DNA from: Wurfbainia villosa
Lineage: Eukaryota > Streptophyta > Magnoliopsida > Zingiberales > Zingiberaceae
Direction of reading: 5' to 3'
Assembly (NCBI GenBank): GCA_025175895.1
Contig: CM045987.1
Span: forward strand, 37,412,113 to 37,476,112
DNA: 64,000 nucleotides
The notes under the pieces were generated by a model. That model had not been told where the DNA came from. It saw only the letters and a program-made list of their open reading frames with translations, and did no database searches. Below are positions 12,110-24,122 of this stretch, one piece after another; the first letter of the stretch is position 1; each line of letters begins with the position of its first letter. A program made the translations under genes and the position numbers.

Positions 12110-12345
12110 TTCTAATATACCTGCTGCCAACTATGTCTCTCATTTGTGGTTGAGAGAGTCTACAGTAGAGTTTTCTTACTTTCAAATCATCATAGATTTT
12201 TATACATGTTGTCAATCATGTCTTTCATTCGTGGTTAAGAGATTCCTCAATAGAGTTTCCTTACCTTCGATTTATGGTTGCTTTGTATACCTGTTGTCAA
12301 TCATGTCTCTCAATCGTGGTTGAGAGAGTCTACAGTAGAGTTATA
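12110..12345. repeat. Tandem repeats of about 85-95 bp
   Basis: Three units, each with a CTGTTGTCAATCATGTCTCT-like string and a GGTTGAGAGAGTCTACAG-like string. Similar arrays are common in plant gypsy LTRs. Confidence 0.7.
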
Positions 12346-12399
12346 CTCTTGGACTACTCATTCGAAGTTAGTGATAGTTGGATTTGCATGTCGTTTGTA

Positions 12400-12720
12400 G
12401 CTAAGTAGCTACCTTACATCTTGACTACCCATGAGGTTCATTCATGGTAGCATATTGTTGCGTGCAGTCTATAGCTAGATAGTTATATATTATGTCTATC
12501 TACGAGATTCGTTCGTGGTAGCATATTGTTGCATGCAAATACTGAGTCTTTATATTGTCTGTCTTCCCACAAGATCCGTTTGTGGTAGCATATTGTTATC
12601 CACAGATAGTGCTCTTTATATTGTCTATCTACCCATGAGACCCATTCATGGTAACATATTATTGTCCGCAGTTATTGCCCCTCTGTATTATCTCAAAATC
12701 CATGAGACTTTATCGTGGTA
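12400..12720. repeat. Tandem repeats of about 70-80 bp
   Basis: About five degenerate units with the shared words CATGAGATTCATTCGTGGTA (variants) and GTAGCATATTGTT. A short ORF at 12515-12742 is a by-product. Confidence 0.65.
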
Positions 12721-13289
12721 TTTTGATGTTTATTTCTTGTAGGTTTGTAGTTTGTTGTGTATGTCACAGGTGCATTTATTATACTACTGACCAAGTTAGT
12801 TGCAGACTGATATTGGTACTCTGAGATTAGGGTTACTCGGGATTACTCTCCTTTGACCTCCATTATATTTTATATTATCATGCACTATCTTTCTAAGCAC
12901 CCACTAAGTGATTTACACTCACTCCCTCTTTTTCTCTGCCCTCCAGGTTAGTTGATAGAGGACGTGTCCTATTGACTACCTTTGCGTCGCATAGAGAATC
13001 CCCTTCCTTGTTGGTTCCACTACATCATCGAGATGCTGATTTGTTTTCTTTATTGTTTTCGTATTTTATTTACACACTTTGGATTTTGTTGCAATTTGAT
13101 TTACTGTTATAAACATAGTTTACTTTTTTTGACTTATATTTTAGTCATGCATGTATTCAGTTAATAATTAAATTCTAAATTTTGTTATTTTAAATTTTAC
13201 CATATTTAGTTCCAGTAATGTATTTCGAAATATTGTCACTAAGGGGTTCTTCCGTCATTTGGATGACGAATGTACCCCCGGTCGTGACA

Positions 13290-13742
13290 GGTGCAAGGGT
13301 ACTGAATGAGCATTAGAAGGAGGAAGACTGAGGGCGTCAGAAGTCCCCTCCTCAAAGGGGGCCACGACACTAAGAGGGAGTTGAAAAGGAGGCATCAGAA
13401 CCTAGTCGCAAAAGACAATGAGGGAGAATAGTGGGGATCTCTCCTCTTCGTCCTTTGTATAGTTACAATGCTGGTAAAGGAAGAGGATATAGGAAGCAGG
13501 GCACGTTTTCGAAGGAACTAGTTATGAGAGATGGGAAATATGTTGTGGTGACATTAATATGAACTTTTAAAAAGTGTACAATTTTTTAATCACAAAAAAA
13601 ATCACAGAAAGATGGGGGTGTTCATTTAAGTAGTCATCCTAGTTTTAAGAAAGGATTCCTTTAGCACCCCCAACCTCCCTAATGCCGGGAGAATGCCCCA
13701 CTGAAGACCCCCAACTAAAGTAGAAGGAGGCATTAATGTAAT
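13290..13742. other. Unassigned sequence
   Basis: About 450 bases between the gypsy-like edge at 13289 and a probable solo LTR. It contains GA-rich and CCCC-rich words but no gene, tRNA or repeat I can recognise. Confidence 0.4.
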
Positions 13743-15510
13743 TGAAATGTGTCCTAAGGCTCGCCTTAGAAGTTATTAATAAAATTCACTATTTGAGTAT
13801 ACATTATCTATGTATTAGATTTGATCTTAAACTCATGTACTGAAGTCCATAATACGATGCATAGCATGAGAGAAATTGTGATTTGATCACAGTTAGTGGG
13901 TATCTCATAATGTGTAAATATGCAAGTATTGAAACTATCCCTAGTCGATAAATTGATGAGCTTGGACATCATCAATTTTGTGAGACTAACACATGTTATG
14001 CTTCTTGGTTTATCCAAGCATTCGTTACTCACTAAATGGAATCATAGGGATGCTAAGAGTGAACATGTAGATGCTAGTTATGGTAACTAGTTCATTGGAG
14101 TAACCTGCTTTGAGACTTCATATGGTTTTATATGTCGTTGAAGATCTCATTGCTGCTTGAGTGTGAGCTTCCTTAGACTTGAGGTATTCGAGTCACCTTG
14201 ATCATGATGCCTTATACTTTGACTTCTTTACAGTCATCTCCATAGAAGGTGTAACTTCGGGATGATTGAGTATAAGCCAAAGTTATCGAAGGTGTTTGAA
14301 TAGCCCATAGAGGATTCACCACTCCTGATAAAGGAGATGTATACCCTAGGCCTCTTGTCAAGATTGTTATTCAGAAGTCTCTAGCCAGAGCAAACATGTT
14401 AAGAAGATGATCTTCTTGGGAACATGTAGTAGTATCTTGAATCCATAGGAAAAAAAACTAACTTGGGCTAGGTGTGACTTAGCCAGCCTAGTGGGAATGA
14501 ACACATAGATCATGTCTTGAACCAAGTGGGTATAGGATGAGTGAAAGGAACAAGACATGAACAAATGTAGCTATTAAAGGGTTCAGAAATGTTCTAGAGT
14601 TGATTTAGACTTTTCAGTTAATTGGGGGGCATGATGCACTGCTAGGTGCAACTCATGATCTATTCATAACTAAGGGGTAAATTATGAATGACCAACATAA
14701 CCAAAAACCTATTGGGGCACACGCACAACAGGTGATCTTGAGATGTAAACCAAGTCTGAGAATGAGATTCTCAATGAGAGAGGATATATCTAATTGGACC
14801 AAGCCAAGAGGGTGCGAAATGGAGGCTATGGAACCTCCTTTGGCCTTATCAAACTTAACACGACCATGTCACACCTAAACAAACTCAAACGGACCATACA
14901 GACCCTCACACGACCATGCCTAACTAGTCAGGGGCCATGCCTGGCTCTAGGCAAAAATGGTCAAAGCCTGGGTTGGGCCTAGAAGGACACATGGCTGGTC
15001 GTGTGTCCTAGCACAGTCGTGCCTTTTGGCATGATTGGCCGTGTGTAAGACACACGGTCGTATTGCTACTCTATCATTTTTGGAGATTTCTCTTATGAAA
15101 TTTTTTTGGGTTGTTCTTACCTTAATTATGGGATAATTATGGTAATATAGCTTCCGTTTAAGCCTCCTAAGATGCCCTTATCAAGAGATCTATAAATAGA
15201 TCCCTTGATATTCTTTGGATGAGGTGTTCTATTCTCTTAGGTTTTCTTTCTTGGTAATCGTCTTCCTCTCTCTTCTTCTCTTGTCTCTGTCAGTTGGTTA
15301 GCACCAATCGAAGACAAAGGCTTACTTCTCTAGGAGTTGTCTCAGGTGATCCCGATGCGGATACTGATAGAGGCAAGGCCCGTTGGTCTTGCTTATGGTT
15401 TTGACGAATTCGAAAGAATCTCGAAGGGATAACTTCTCCTTCTCCTTTTGTATGTTTACATGTGATTAAGTCAAAGTAAGTATTCCTGACCCCCAGGGGA
15501 TGTCTAGGAT
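13743..15510 (+). repeat. Probable solo LTR
   Basis: Starts TGAAATGTGTCCTAAGG at 13743, preceded by GTAAT (13738-13742); GTAAT recurs at 15511-15515, a candidate 5-bp TSD. A good plus-strand TATA box (TATAAATAG) at 15191-15199 is followed by a CT-rich leader, as expected in an LTR read rightward. The segment holds no pol and no primer site. The weak point is the right end, which does not read CA. It could also be a truncated LTR whose TSD match is chance. Confidence 0.45.
15191..15199 (+). promoter_or_regulatory. TATA box in probable solo LTR
   Basis: TATAAATAG followed 40-100 bases later by TCTCTCTTCTTCTCTTGTC, a typical plant LTR leader composition. Confidence 0.5.
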
Positions 15511-16130
15511 GTAATAAACATTATTTTATTCACTTTATTCCGGTGCGCATTATCTCGGAATCTCCAATAGGTATTGGCCCCAAGATACCTTTGGTAACTG
15601 ATAAATCGAGAGGGTATCCCCTAACCACTCATAGAAGTGTGAGGAAAGCCATCTTATTCGTCCACCTTGACTAGGTTGGTTTGCTTTCATTGCCCATCGA
15701 ATCGAGAAAGATAAGGATTGCCTCAAAGGAGTGACAACCTCTCCCTCCATTAGTAAAGGCTCCAAGCTGAACCCTAAATGTTAGCAAAGCTGCATTTCGA
15801 TGCGCACACTCTGAAGAATGGTGACGTCTCAAAGTTACATTTTCTCTTAATATTCATCCTTAGTACGAAGAAGAAATCTAGGGTCACACCTTTTTCAAAT
15901 ATTGGAGAGGAGTAAGAGATGATTAGGAATGACATCCTTCGGTGAAAGAATAGGAAGAAAGAAGAAAGAGGGGGAGGAACTCCATACCCTCTAAATTTAG
16001 AGAATATTTCTGTTCCCCCAGTTTTTATAGCCAATCGGGAGGGGGGAACTAATAGGGTAGGTGGAGGTATTGATGGCAAAAGTAAAGAACCATAATGCTT
16101 GAGGCATTATCAGGAAGATGGTGGAGGTAG
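15511..16130 (-). other. Host sequence H, left piece
   Basis: Flank of element D. A minus-strand frame at 15550-15765 (71 aa) contains EVVTPLRQSLSFSIRWAM and WLSSHFYEWLGDTLSIYQLP; another at 15774-16079 is Phe/Ser-rich. I do not recognise either. They are continuous with the H pieces at 26034-26926 and 34859-35231 once D and B1 are set aside. H may be an old DNA transposon or gypsy-type protein gene, but nothing here proves it. Confidence 0.35.
16126..16130. repeat. TSD of element D, left (GGTAG)
   Basis: GGTAG directly before the TGAAGGG start of the LTR; the same five bases follow the right LTR at 26034-26038. This proves that D inserted as one unit. Confidence 0.93.
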
Positions 16131-19125
16131 TGAAGGGTTTTTCTTATCGAGCCCGTCAGGGGAAACTCCGCTTCCCACTTCACCTCGGTCGTTTGTTCAT
16201 GGCGATCCCATCGATGTCCCCGGATTAAAAAATTTAATCCTAGACACAAGGGATTGCCCAAACAACCAAGTCATCGTCGTGCTATTCATTTAGAGAGGTC
16301 ACTTGAACAAACTCGGTGTTAAAGCGACCATCCTCTATTCTACGAGTAGCCGCGGAATAGACGATGTCCGGATCGCCGGTTTTTGTTTTTATGTTCGGGG
16401 TCCAAGTATATTTAACCACAAAACAGATTTATATCATGCTCATAGTTGAAAAACAAAAACAAGAAAGTAACAAAAGAGAATAGATAATAGATATATCTCT
16501 CGATCTTCTAATCTATGACCTTCCTTCTTTCGGACGTCATGTGGGCGACGATCTACCAAAAGTAGAAGCTCCAAGATCACAAATCTTCCTTCCTTGCTCT
16601 TCCAAAGCATGAGGAAGAATAGAAACAAGGTTCTTCTCCTTCCTAAAACAAACCAACAAGGAACAAAAGGAATCCTTGCCGCCGGGCAACTAGGAGAAGG
16701 AGATGATGATGGAAAATAACCAAGACACCAAGGGAGAGCCCTAAGTCTTGTTTCCACCACTCAAGGAGAAGAGAGGAGACTCTTTGGCCACCAGCCAATG
16801 GCTAGAAAAGGGCTGGGAGAACAATCTGGACATCGGCCACCTTGAAGGAAGAAGAAGAAAGGGATCACCTTCCTTATTTGGTGCCGCCACCTCCTCCAAA
16901 ACCCTAACCCTAGCTTTTCCGCCAACTCCAAAACCTAAGCCTCTCTTGATTATTTTTCCATGCCAACCCCTCAAGCTCCTTTTATAGAGTTAGGGATAAG
17001 CCTCCTTTTAATTTCTACCATTGGTTATGTTGGATCAAGAAGTGTCGCTAGAGGGGGGGGGTGAATAGCGATCGTAAATCTTTTCGATGTTTCATTCGAG
17101 TAGATAATTAAATGAGTAAGTGCAGAAAAAAATAAAGATACACGTTTATTTTTACTTGGTTCACAACCCAGCGGTTGCTACTCCAAGGCCTTATCGGTCC
17201 TAGACCGCGTACGGAGGGCAAAGCACTATAACGTCTCCTCCTCGTTGGAGGTAGGAGACAACGATCACAAAACCGAAAGTACGAGGATGAGGCAACAAGC
17301 CTACCTCACCTCGTTAAGATTAAAACAAAGAATACAATAAAAAAAATTACTTGCTACTATTGCTGACGAAGGAGATTTGAACTTGTCATCGCGTCGGCGT
17401 TATGACAGCGTTGGAGCGTTGGCGTTGTAGGGCACTTGAGAATAAACTTGATGTGATTTGGAGTTGGAATCCTCCCCTCCTTTTATAGATTTTGGCCTAT
17501 GAATATGTCTCCTCTTTTTTTTGGAACAGATAATGAAGTTGTATAATTTTTATCGCGAAGTGGCCACGTCAAACCTTATCCATTTTGACCTAGCGCAAAG
17601 GTTGATTCGTCGCCATCAGTCGACTGATGACTCCCATCAGTCGACTGATGAGCATCAGTCGACTGTTCAATGTCCAGCAGTCGATTGCTAGCCTTGCCAC
17701 TTCCCTGCAGTAGAAGGTTAGCTCGGAAAATGATAAATGCGATGATTTCTAACCGTCCGATCTCGACCTAGACCTTCCACAGGAAGTCTTAGTCGGATCG
17801 CCGCCTATGGTCATCCCCATAAAGAGGACACGACCTTACAATCTCTCAATCACAGGAGCTTTCCTAGATACTTACCTTGTAGCTCTCGCTTCTGGCCTTC
17901 CACTCGATTCCTTCGGCTGCCTCCGAAGTCACTCGAATGTCGCCTGACCACCGCGGCTTCCTCTGGGTGTCGCTAGCCTTCAGCTCCAACTTTAGTACTT
18001 TTCTGCACACTCGATTTAGCTCGTGAGATAATGATGTAAACTTAACTTTGTGTCTTTGGCATAATCAAAACACAGGTTCGATTATCTGGTGCCCCTGCAC
18101 CAACAGGTTCTAGGGATTTAATCTCAACCGTCGAATCAAGAGATTTAATCTCAACCGTCGAATCTTAGAGATTTAATCTCTACCTATGGATCTAGAGTTG
18201 TGTTTCTATCCATTGGATCTAAGCTTCATTAGGTGTTAATAGACTACATTAGGGACCATGAGGAGGAGTTGGGTCTTGGCCACCCATGGATCAAGCCCAC
18301 ATAAAGTCCGATCCACTAATGATAATCCAATCCACTAAAGGATCATCATCGATCTACCTCACCAACCCCCATATGATAATATGGGCTCCATATATTATTT
18401 GTACATTTTCTCCCCGTGTTTAAGATCTCGAATGTTCGTCGATTAAGTAATTTACTGACCATTAATTAATCAACATCTAACTCCATGAGTAGTACCACTC
18501 AACCTTTTCATCATGTCGGACCAAGTCCACCTACAGGGCTTACATGATGAACCTTATGAGCTCCTCAAGGGGACATCATCATCCTAATATATAGGACACG
18601 GTTTCCTCCTATAATCAACGGCACACCATATAAATAATATCATCTCCCAACTTACCGAGTCTATCGATTTAATCTATAAATCTTTCCCATTGGTAAATCA
18701 AAGAGATGAGTACTAAGTACATGTGCCTGTTATTATATCGGGATTAAGAGTATGTACAATATAATATCTGAGGTCTGATTTGATTATGTAGTCAGCAATA
18801 AATCGAATCACCTCTAAGTTGGTCCTGCTCAATATACACAAAGTGCACTAGTGTGATTCTATGGTCAAGACAAACCAATACCAAATCACACTACAACCAT
18901 TCCGATGGTTTGTCCAAAGTCATCTCGGTTGTGAGCCTTTACTTATACTTTTCAATGAGCCGATAACATGATCTCCTGTGTGACACCACACACCATGTTA
19001 TCTACAATGTAAAGTATTAAACAATATGCATAACCATAAAAATATGCAAACAATGATCATGTGATTCTTATTTCAAAATAAAGATGTTCATACAAAAGGT
19101 AGACTTTTCAGTATACATCCCTACA
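16131..19125 (-). repeat. Element D 3' LTR (split by a solo LTR)
   Basis: Two pieces, 16131-17027 and 18106-19125, line up with the right LTR 24123-26033. A TATA box (CTATAAAAGG, minus strand) is at 16987-16978. Overlapping ORFs on both strands near 16740-16990 recur in the other LTR and are chance frames. Confidence 0.92.
17028..18105 (-). repeat. Solo LTR inserted in the D LTR
   Basis: A 1078-bp insert absent from the partner LTR at 25015-25025. It starts TGTTGGATCAAG and ends GCACCAACA, with a G-run followed by TGAATAGC just inside, as in families B and C. Flanks are GGTTA and GGTTC, a TSD with one mismatch. A minus-strand TATA box lies at 17488-17479, and three CAGTCGACTG palindromes at 17617, 17638 and 17656. 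No interior remains, so LTR-LTR recombination probably removed it. It resembles Sirevirus-like LTRs. Confidence 0.85.
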
Positions 19126-19158
19126 ATCTCCCACTTATACAAAAAGACTATGATGTCC

Positions 19159-21921
19159 TCAAACTGCCATACATCTGATCCCCATTCCCTCCTCATGCCT
19201 ATTATAAGCTCTTTCCAGAAGGGCCTTAGTGAAAGGATCTGTCAGGTTATCCTCCGATGCAATCTTGGCCACAACAACTTCCCCTCTCTTTACGATTTCT
19301 CGTATCAGGTGGTACTTGAGCTCTATGTGTTTACTAGCCTTATGGGCTGGTGGTTCCTTCGAGTTTGTAACTGTACCACTATTATCACAATAAATTGTGA
19401 TAGTTCTAGGCAAACCAGGAATAACATCCAAGTCCATCAGGAAGTTCCTGAGCCACACAGCTTCTTTGGCCGCCTTAGAGGCTGCCACATACTCAGCTTT
19501 CATGGTGGAGTCCGCCACGCATTTCTGCTTGACACTCCTCCATATAATGGCTCCACCTCCCAAAGTAAACACAAAACCTGAGGTAGACTTACAGTTATCC
19601 CTATTAGATTGGAAGTTGGAATCCGTGTAACCCACAGGGAGTAATTGGTCTGCCCGATAAACCATCATATAATCCCTAGTCCTTCTCAGGTACTTCAATA
19701 TATGCTTTACCGCAGTCCAATGTCCCTGTCCTGGATTACTCTGATATCTGCTGACCATGCCCACGGCAAAGCAGATATTTGGTCTCGTACATAGCATTGC
19801 ATAAATGAGACTTCCTACTATCGAAGCATAAGGAACCTCCTTCATCTCTTCTATCTCCTCAGATGATCTAGGACACATCTCCTTAGATAAAGGAACTCCA
19901 TGCCTGAAAGGTAGAAAACCCTTCTTGGAGTTTTGCATGCTAAAACGCTCCATAATCGTGTCTATGTATGAAGCTTGGGATAAGCACAACATCCTTTTCA
20001 TACGATCCCTTATAACCTTGATAACAAGGATGTGCCCCACCTCTCCCAAGTCCTTCATATCAAACTGTTTGGACAACCATACCCTTACATCCGATAACAC
20101 CTTGATATTGTTTCCAATCAACAAAATGTCATCTACGTATAGTACAAGAAATACCGCTACATTTCTGTCACATCTCTTGTATACACAAGACTCATCCGGA
20201 CTTTAAATAAATCCATAAGACTGGATTACCTCATCAAAGCGGATGTTCCAAGACCTCAAAGCTTGCTTCAATCCATAAATGGACCGATTAAGCTTACATA
20301 CAAGATGCTCTTTTCCCTTAGCAATGAATCCCTCTGGTTGCTTCATATAGATGTTTTCCTCAAGACTTCCATTAAGGAAAGCTGTCTTGACATCCATCTG
20401 CCACACCTCATAATTCATATGAGCTGCTATGCATAAGAGAATCTGGATAGACTTAAGCATGTCTATCGGCGAAAAGGTCTCCTCATAATCGATACCCTCT
20501 TTCTGATTATACAACTTCGCAATAAGCCTCGCTTTGAAGGTCTCAACCTTCCCATCTATTCCTCTCTTTCTCTTGTAGATCCACTTGCATCCAATGGTTT
20601 TTACACCATCGGGTGGGTCTACTAGATCCCAGACCTGATTCGAATCCATAGATTCAATCTCAATGTTCATTGCACTTTGACAAGATGCTGCATCTTTATC
20701 TTGGATTGCCTCGTCATATATCCAGGGATCCGATTCATGTTCGCCAGGGACCAAATCAGAAGATTCTCCCAAGAACATGAATCTATCAGGCAGTCTCATA
20801 ACCCTCCCACTACGATGAGGTATCACCTGTGTATCCTCTATGACACGTGGTGCAGTGACATGTGGTATATCCTCTTGTACCGGTGGTACTAAAGAAGTGA
20901 CTTCCCCTTTTAATTCTTCCAGAACAATTTTACTCTTGGGCTTGTGGCTCATCACATAGTCTTCCTCTAGAAATCTACCGTTCGTGCTAACGATCACCCT
21001 CTGATCTCCAGGACTATAAAACAAACCACCTATCATTCCTCTAGGATAGCCAATGAACAAGCGTAATTCTATACGAGGTTCCAACTTACCAGCATCTGCC
21101 TTTAGCACATGTGTTGGACTCCCCCATATCCGAATATGTCTTAGACTAGGCTTTCGCCCAGTCCACAACTCTGTGGGAGTAGAAGGCACTGATTTAGATG
21201 GAACCAAGTTCAGAATGTACACCGCCGTATCTAGAGCATATCCCCAGAATGAATCTGGCAACTCAGAATAACTCATCATCAATCTAACCATCTCCATAAG
21301 AATCCTATTCCTTCGCTCTGCTACACCATTCTGCAGGGGTGTGCCAGGTGTAGTCAATTGGGATTGAATCCCATCCTCTGATAAGTAGTTTCTAAACTCT
21401 CCCAAGAGGTATTCACCACCACGATCAGATCGTAGTGTCTTGATACTTTTACCTTGACATTTCTCCACATCAGCCTTGAATTCTTTGAACTTGTTAAAGC
21501 ATTCAGACTTGCGGCGCATCAGGTAAATGTATCCATATCTTGAGTAATCATTTATAAAAGAGACGAAATACTCAAAACCACCTCTAGCCTGGATAGACAT
21601 AGGACCACACAAATCAGAATGAACCAATTCTAACACATCTTTGGCTCTATACCCCTTGATCTTAAAAGGCCTCTTGGTCATCTTACCCTCCAAGCAAGAT
21701 TCACAGGTTGGGAGATCCTCCACCACTAATGAACCCAAAGGTCCATCAACTATCAACCTTTGAATTCTTCTTATGTTAATGTGACCAAGCCTAAGATGCC
21801 AAAGATATGTTTGGTTCATCTTCGAAGGTTCTTTTCTCTTATTGGAATTAGAAGATGAGTTATTAACTTCAATTTGCATCATGGGAGGTTTTGGTTCAAG
21901 TGTATATAAATTTCCTATCAA
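19159..21921 (-). pseudogene. pol: Element D pol (integrase, RT, RNase H)
   Basis: Two long pieces in one frame. 21921-20203 (572 aa) carries the integrase zinc motif (WHLRLGHINIRR, then CESCLEGKMTKRPF), the integrase core with Asp in VHSDLCGPM, Asp in LRSDRGGEY and Glu in NGVAERRNR, then reverse transcriptase start (WIYKRKRGIDGKVETFKARL, WQMDVKTAFLNGSLEE). A single stop at 20203-20205 interrupts RT just before the catalytic motif LYVDDILLIGNN (about 20110-20140). 20124-19159 holds the RT end and RNase H (VGYTDSNFQSNRD, STMKAEYVAAS, IYCDNSG, KHIELKYHLIRE). Except for that stop the pol block is nearly intact, but the protease region upstream is decayed. Confidence 0.92.
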
Positions 21922-22312
21922 TGCACCAGAACAGATAAGTCCCTATTCCTTCTTATAACAACTCTGTCATTAAAAGAAATAGAATATCCATCCATAAACA
22001 ATTTAGAAACCGAAATTAAATTTTTGTAAATAAGGATACATAAAGGCAATTCTTAAGAACCAAAAGTTTATTTTTCTCAAAAGATAAATGAACAACTGCC
22101 ACTACAACAGCCGCCACCTTCGTTGCATCGCCCAACTACACGGTAATCTCCTCGAAGTCGTGTTTCTGGAACCCCGCGCAGTATTACAGATATGATCAGG
22201 ATCCGATCTACACACAGTCCGTAGATAACACCGCTAAACATGTTTCAATGACTAGACCAAAAGATATACCTTTGTTCTTTCGGTTGGGGCAGTCCTTCTT
22301 CTAGTGTCCAGT
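21922..22312 (-). pseudogene. Decayed zinc-knuckle/protease segment of D
   Basis: About 390 bases that should code the end of gag and the aspartic protease. The second half of the CCHC motif can be followed just below 22320; the protease triad cannot be found in one frame. Several stops and a frame change separate gag from pol. Confidence 0.6.
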
Positions 22313-23059
22313 CTACTTACAAGTGAAGCACTTGCCTTTCGGCTTCTTCACTCCTCCCTGAGTACCTCCCACCACCTTCGCCCCAATTTGTTTCTTCTTC
22401 TTCTTGCCTTTCGGCTTAGAAGTAGAAATCTTTTGGGTCACCACGACATGCGCCTGAGCACTCTGACAAAATAGCCCCTCTGCTGCCTGGAGTTCTATCA
22501 AAAGTTCCTCTAACGAATACAACCTCTTGTTCATGTTGTAGTTCAGCCGAAACTGCTCAAAACTCCTAGGTAGAGACTGAAGTATGATATCGACTTGGGT
22601 TTCCCCATCGATCTCAGCTCCAAGGACCTCCAGCTCATTCAAATGAGACATCATCTTGAGAACATGATCCCTTACGGGTGTTCCCTCGATCATAGTGGTT
22701 GTCATCAAGTTTCTCATGGCTTCTTACCTCGCAACCCGATTCTGGTGTCCGAAATGTTCCTTGAGATTGAGCATCATATCATAAGCAGTGGGCATGGCTT
22801 GATGCTGATGTTGCAGTATATTTGACATAGATGCCAAAATGTAACACCGCGCCATCTCATCGGCCTTGAGCCACTTCTTATAGCTCTCTCTCTCCTTTTC
22901 CCCAGAATCATCTGCAGGCTTAGGAGGGCACTCTTCGAGAAGTACATATTTGTATTCCTCAGCAGTGAAGACAATGTCTAGATTCCTCTTCCAATCAACA
23001 TAGTTGGGTCCAGTAAGTTTGTTCTCTTTCAATATCACAGCAAGTGGGTTGAAAGTCAT
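22313..23059 (-). pseudogene. gag: Element D gag
   Basis: Start chosen at the ATG coding MTFNPLAVILKENKLTGPNY (23059), the usual copia gag opening. Typical features follow: YVDWKRNLDIVF, WLKADEMARCYILASM, MMLNLKEHFG, then after one stop at 22724-22726 MRNLMTTTMIEGTPVRDHVL and IILQSLPRSFEQFRLNYNMN. The C-terminus is Lys-rich and leads into a zinc knuckle CFTCK...TGH...KKDC, in which two codons are TAG. Pol lies in another frame, so at least one frameshift also exists between 21922 and 22312. Confidence 0.88.
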
Positions 23060-24122
23060 TTTGAAAGAAAACCTAAGAATCACATAAATCAAAATATTAG
23101 ATTTCAAAAAATTATTAATTCCTCAAACAATAAAATTTTAAAATCAACCAACACCTCAAAACACCGAGAATGTCGTATGCCACGATAGTGTGGACGTATA
23201 TGAATTCTACATTTATAATAGTAGGTTTTACCCATTAATTTTACTATCTTGTCAACCTAACTTTTTGACAAGTAAAATTAATAGTTGGTTCCTCTTTGGC
23301 CCTACAAATAAAAGCAGCGACTCCGATGGGGAGGATACTTATATTTGTATCTAAGTGTTCACCATTACTCGGTACTAAGGTAATTATCTCGGGTTATGTG
23401 CCTTTTGATGGGGAAGTACACATGCTCCTTGATAATTCCCTATAACCATATTTAACCTTGTGATCCGTAAACAAACCCATCCGATATGGAGGAAGGCACT
23501 CAGAGCCGACGCGCAAGTTTGTTTGCATCACTTGTCAAATGGTAATGGAGGATGTGGGAATTTATAAAAATTTTCCTCTCCCACTTAGTAATTTGAAATT
23601 GAAGAATTTTCCTAGCCTACGACATGCATATCAAACAAAAAGCAATAAATATGAAAAATAAATTATTTTCCAACTATTATGGCTTTTGTCTTCAATATGT
23701 CTCCCGTCGCAACGCCTTCTCGGCCGCTCCTCCTACGCCATGTACAAGCAATCCGGAGATCCGAGCCGAAACTAAAACCTCTTTTAATTTACATCCATCG
23801 ATCCTATACTTCACGAGGGAGTGTATATGAAATCTAGATCGAAAGTAAAATAAAATAAAGAGTGGCTAAACAATGTCGTATCTAATTTACAAAAAAATCA
23901 AATACTAGCCTCGTCAACCCCGAGGATTCAACATAATAAATATTTACACACATACAATCATATACACACATATGGCCATAATAGTCAGATCTTATGCTTG
24001 CAACCAAAGAGTTAAACTACGCATATCCTCCTATTATCCGGCACATATAATATATGAAAAGTGCATAAAAATTAACCGAATCCTAAACACAAAAAACCGG
24101 AAACCTTTGCTCTGATACCAAT
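23060..24122 (-). other. Element D leader and primer site
   Basis: About 1.06 kb of AT-rich leader between gag and the 5' LTR, with no gene. At 24109-24121 the minus strand reads TTGGTATCAGAGC, complementary to the 3' end of plant initiator tRNA-Met, the usual copia primer. Confidence 0.85.

Noticed and set aside
12982..13164. 60-aa hydrophobic ORF
   Set aside because: T-rich LTR sequence gives Phe/Leu-rich frames by chance; no start context or homology seen.
16740..16990. Overlapping ORFs on both strands
   Set aside because: They lie inside the D LTR and recur at 24730-24980 in the other LTR; chance frames in a C/T-rich leader.
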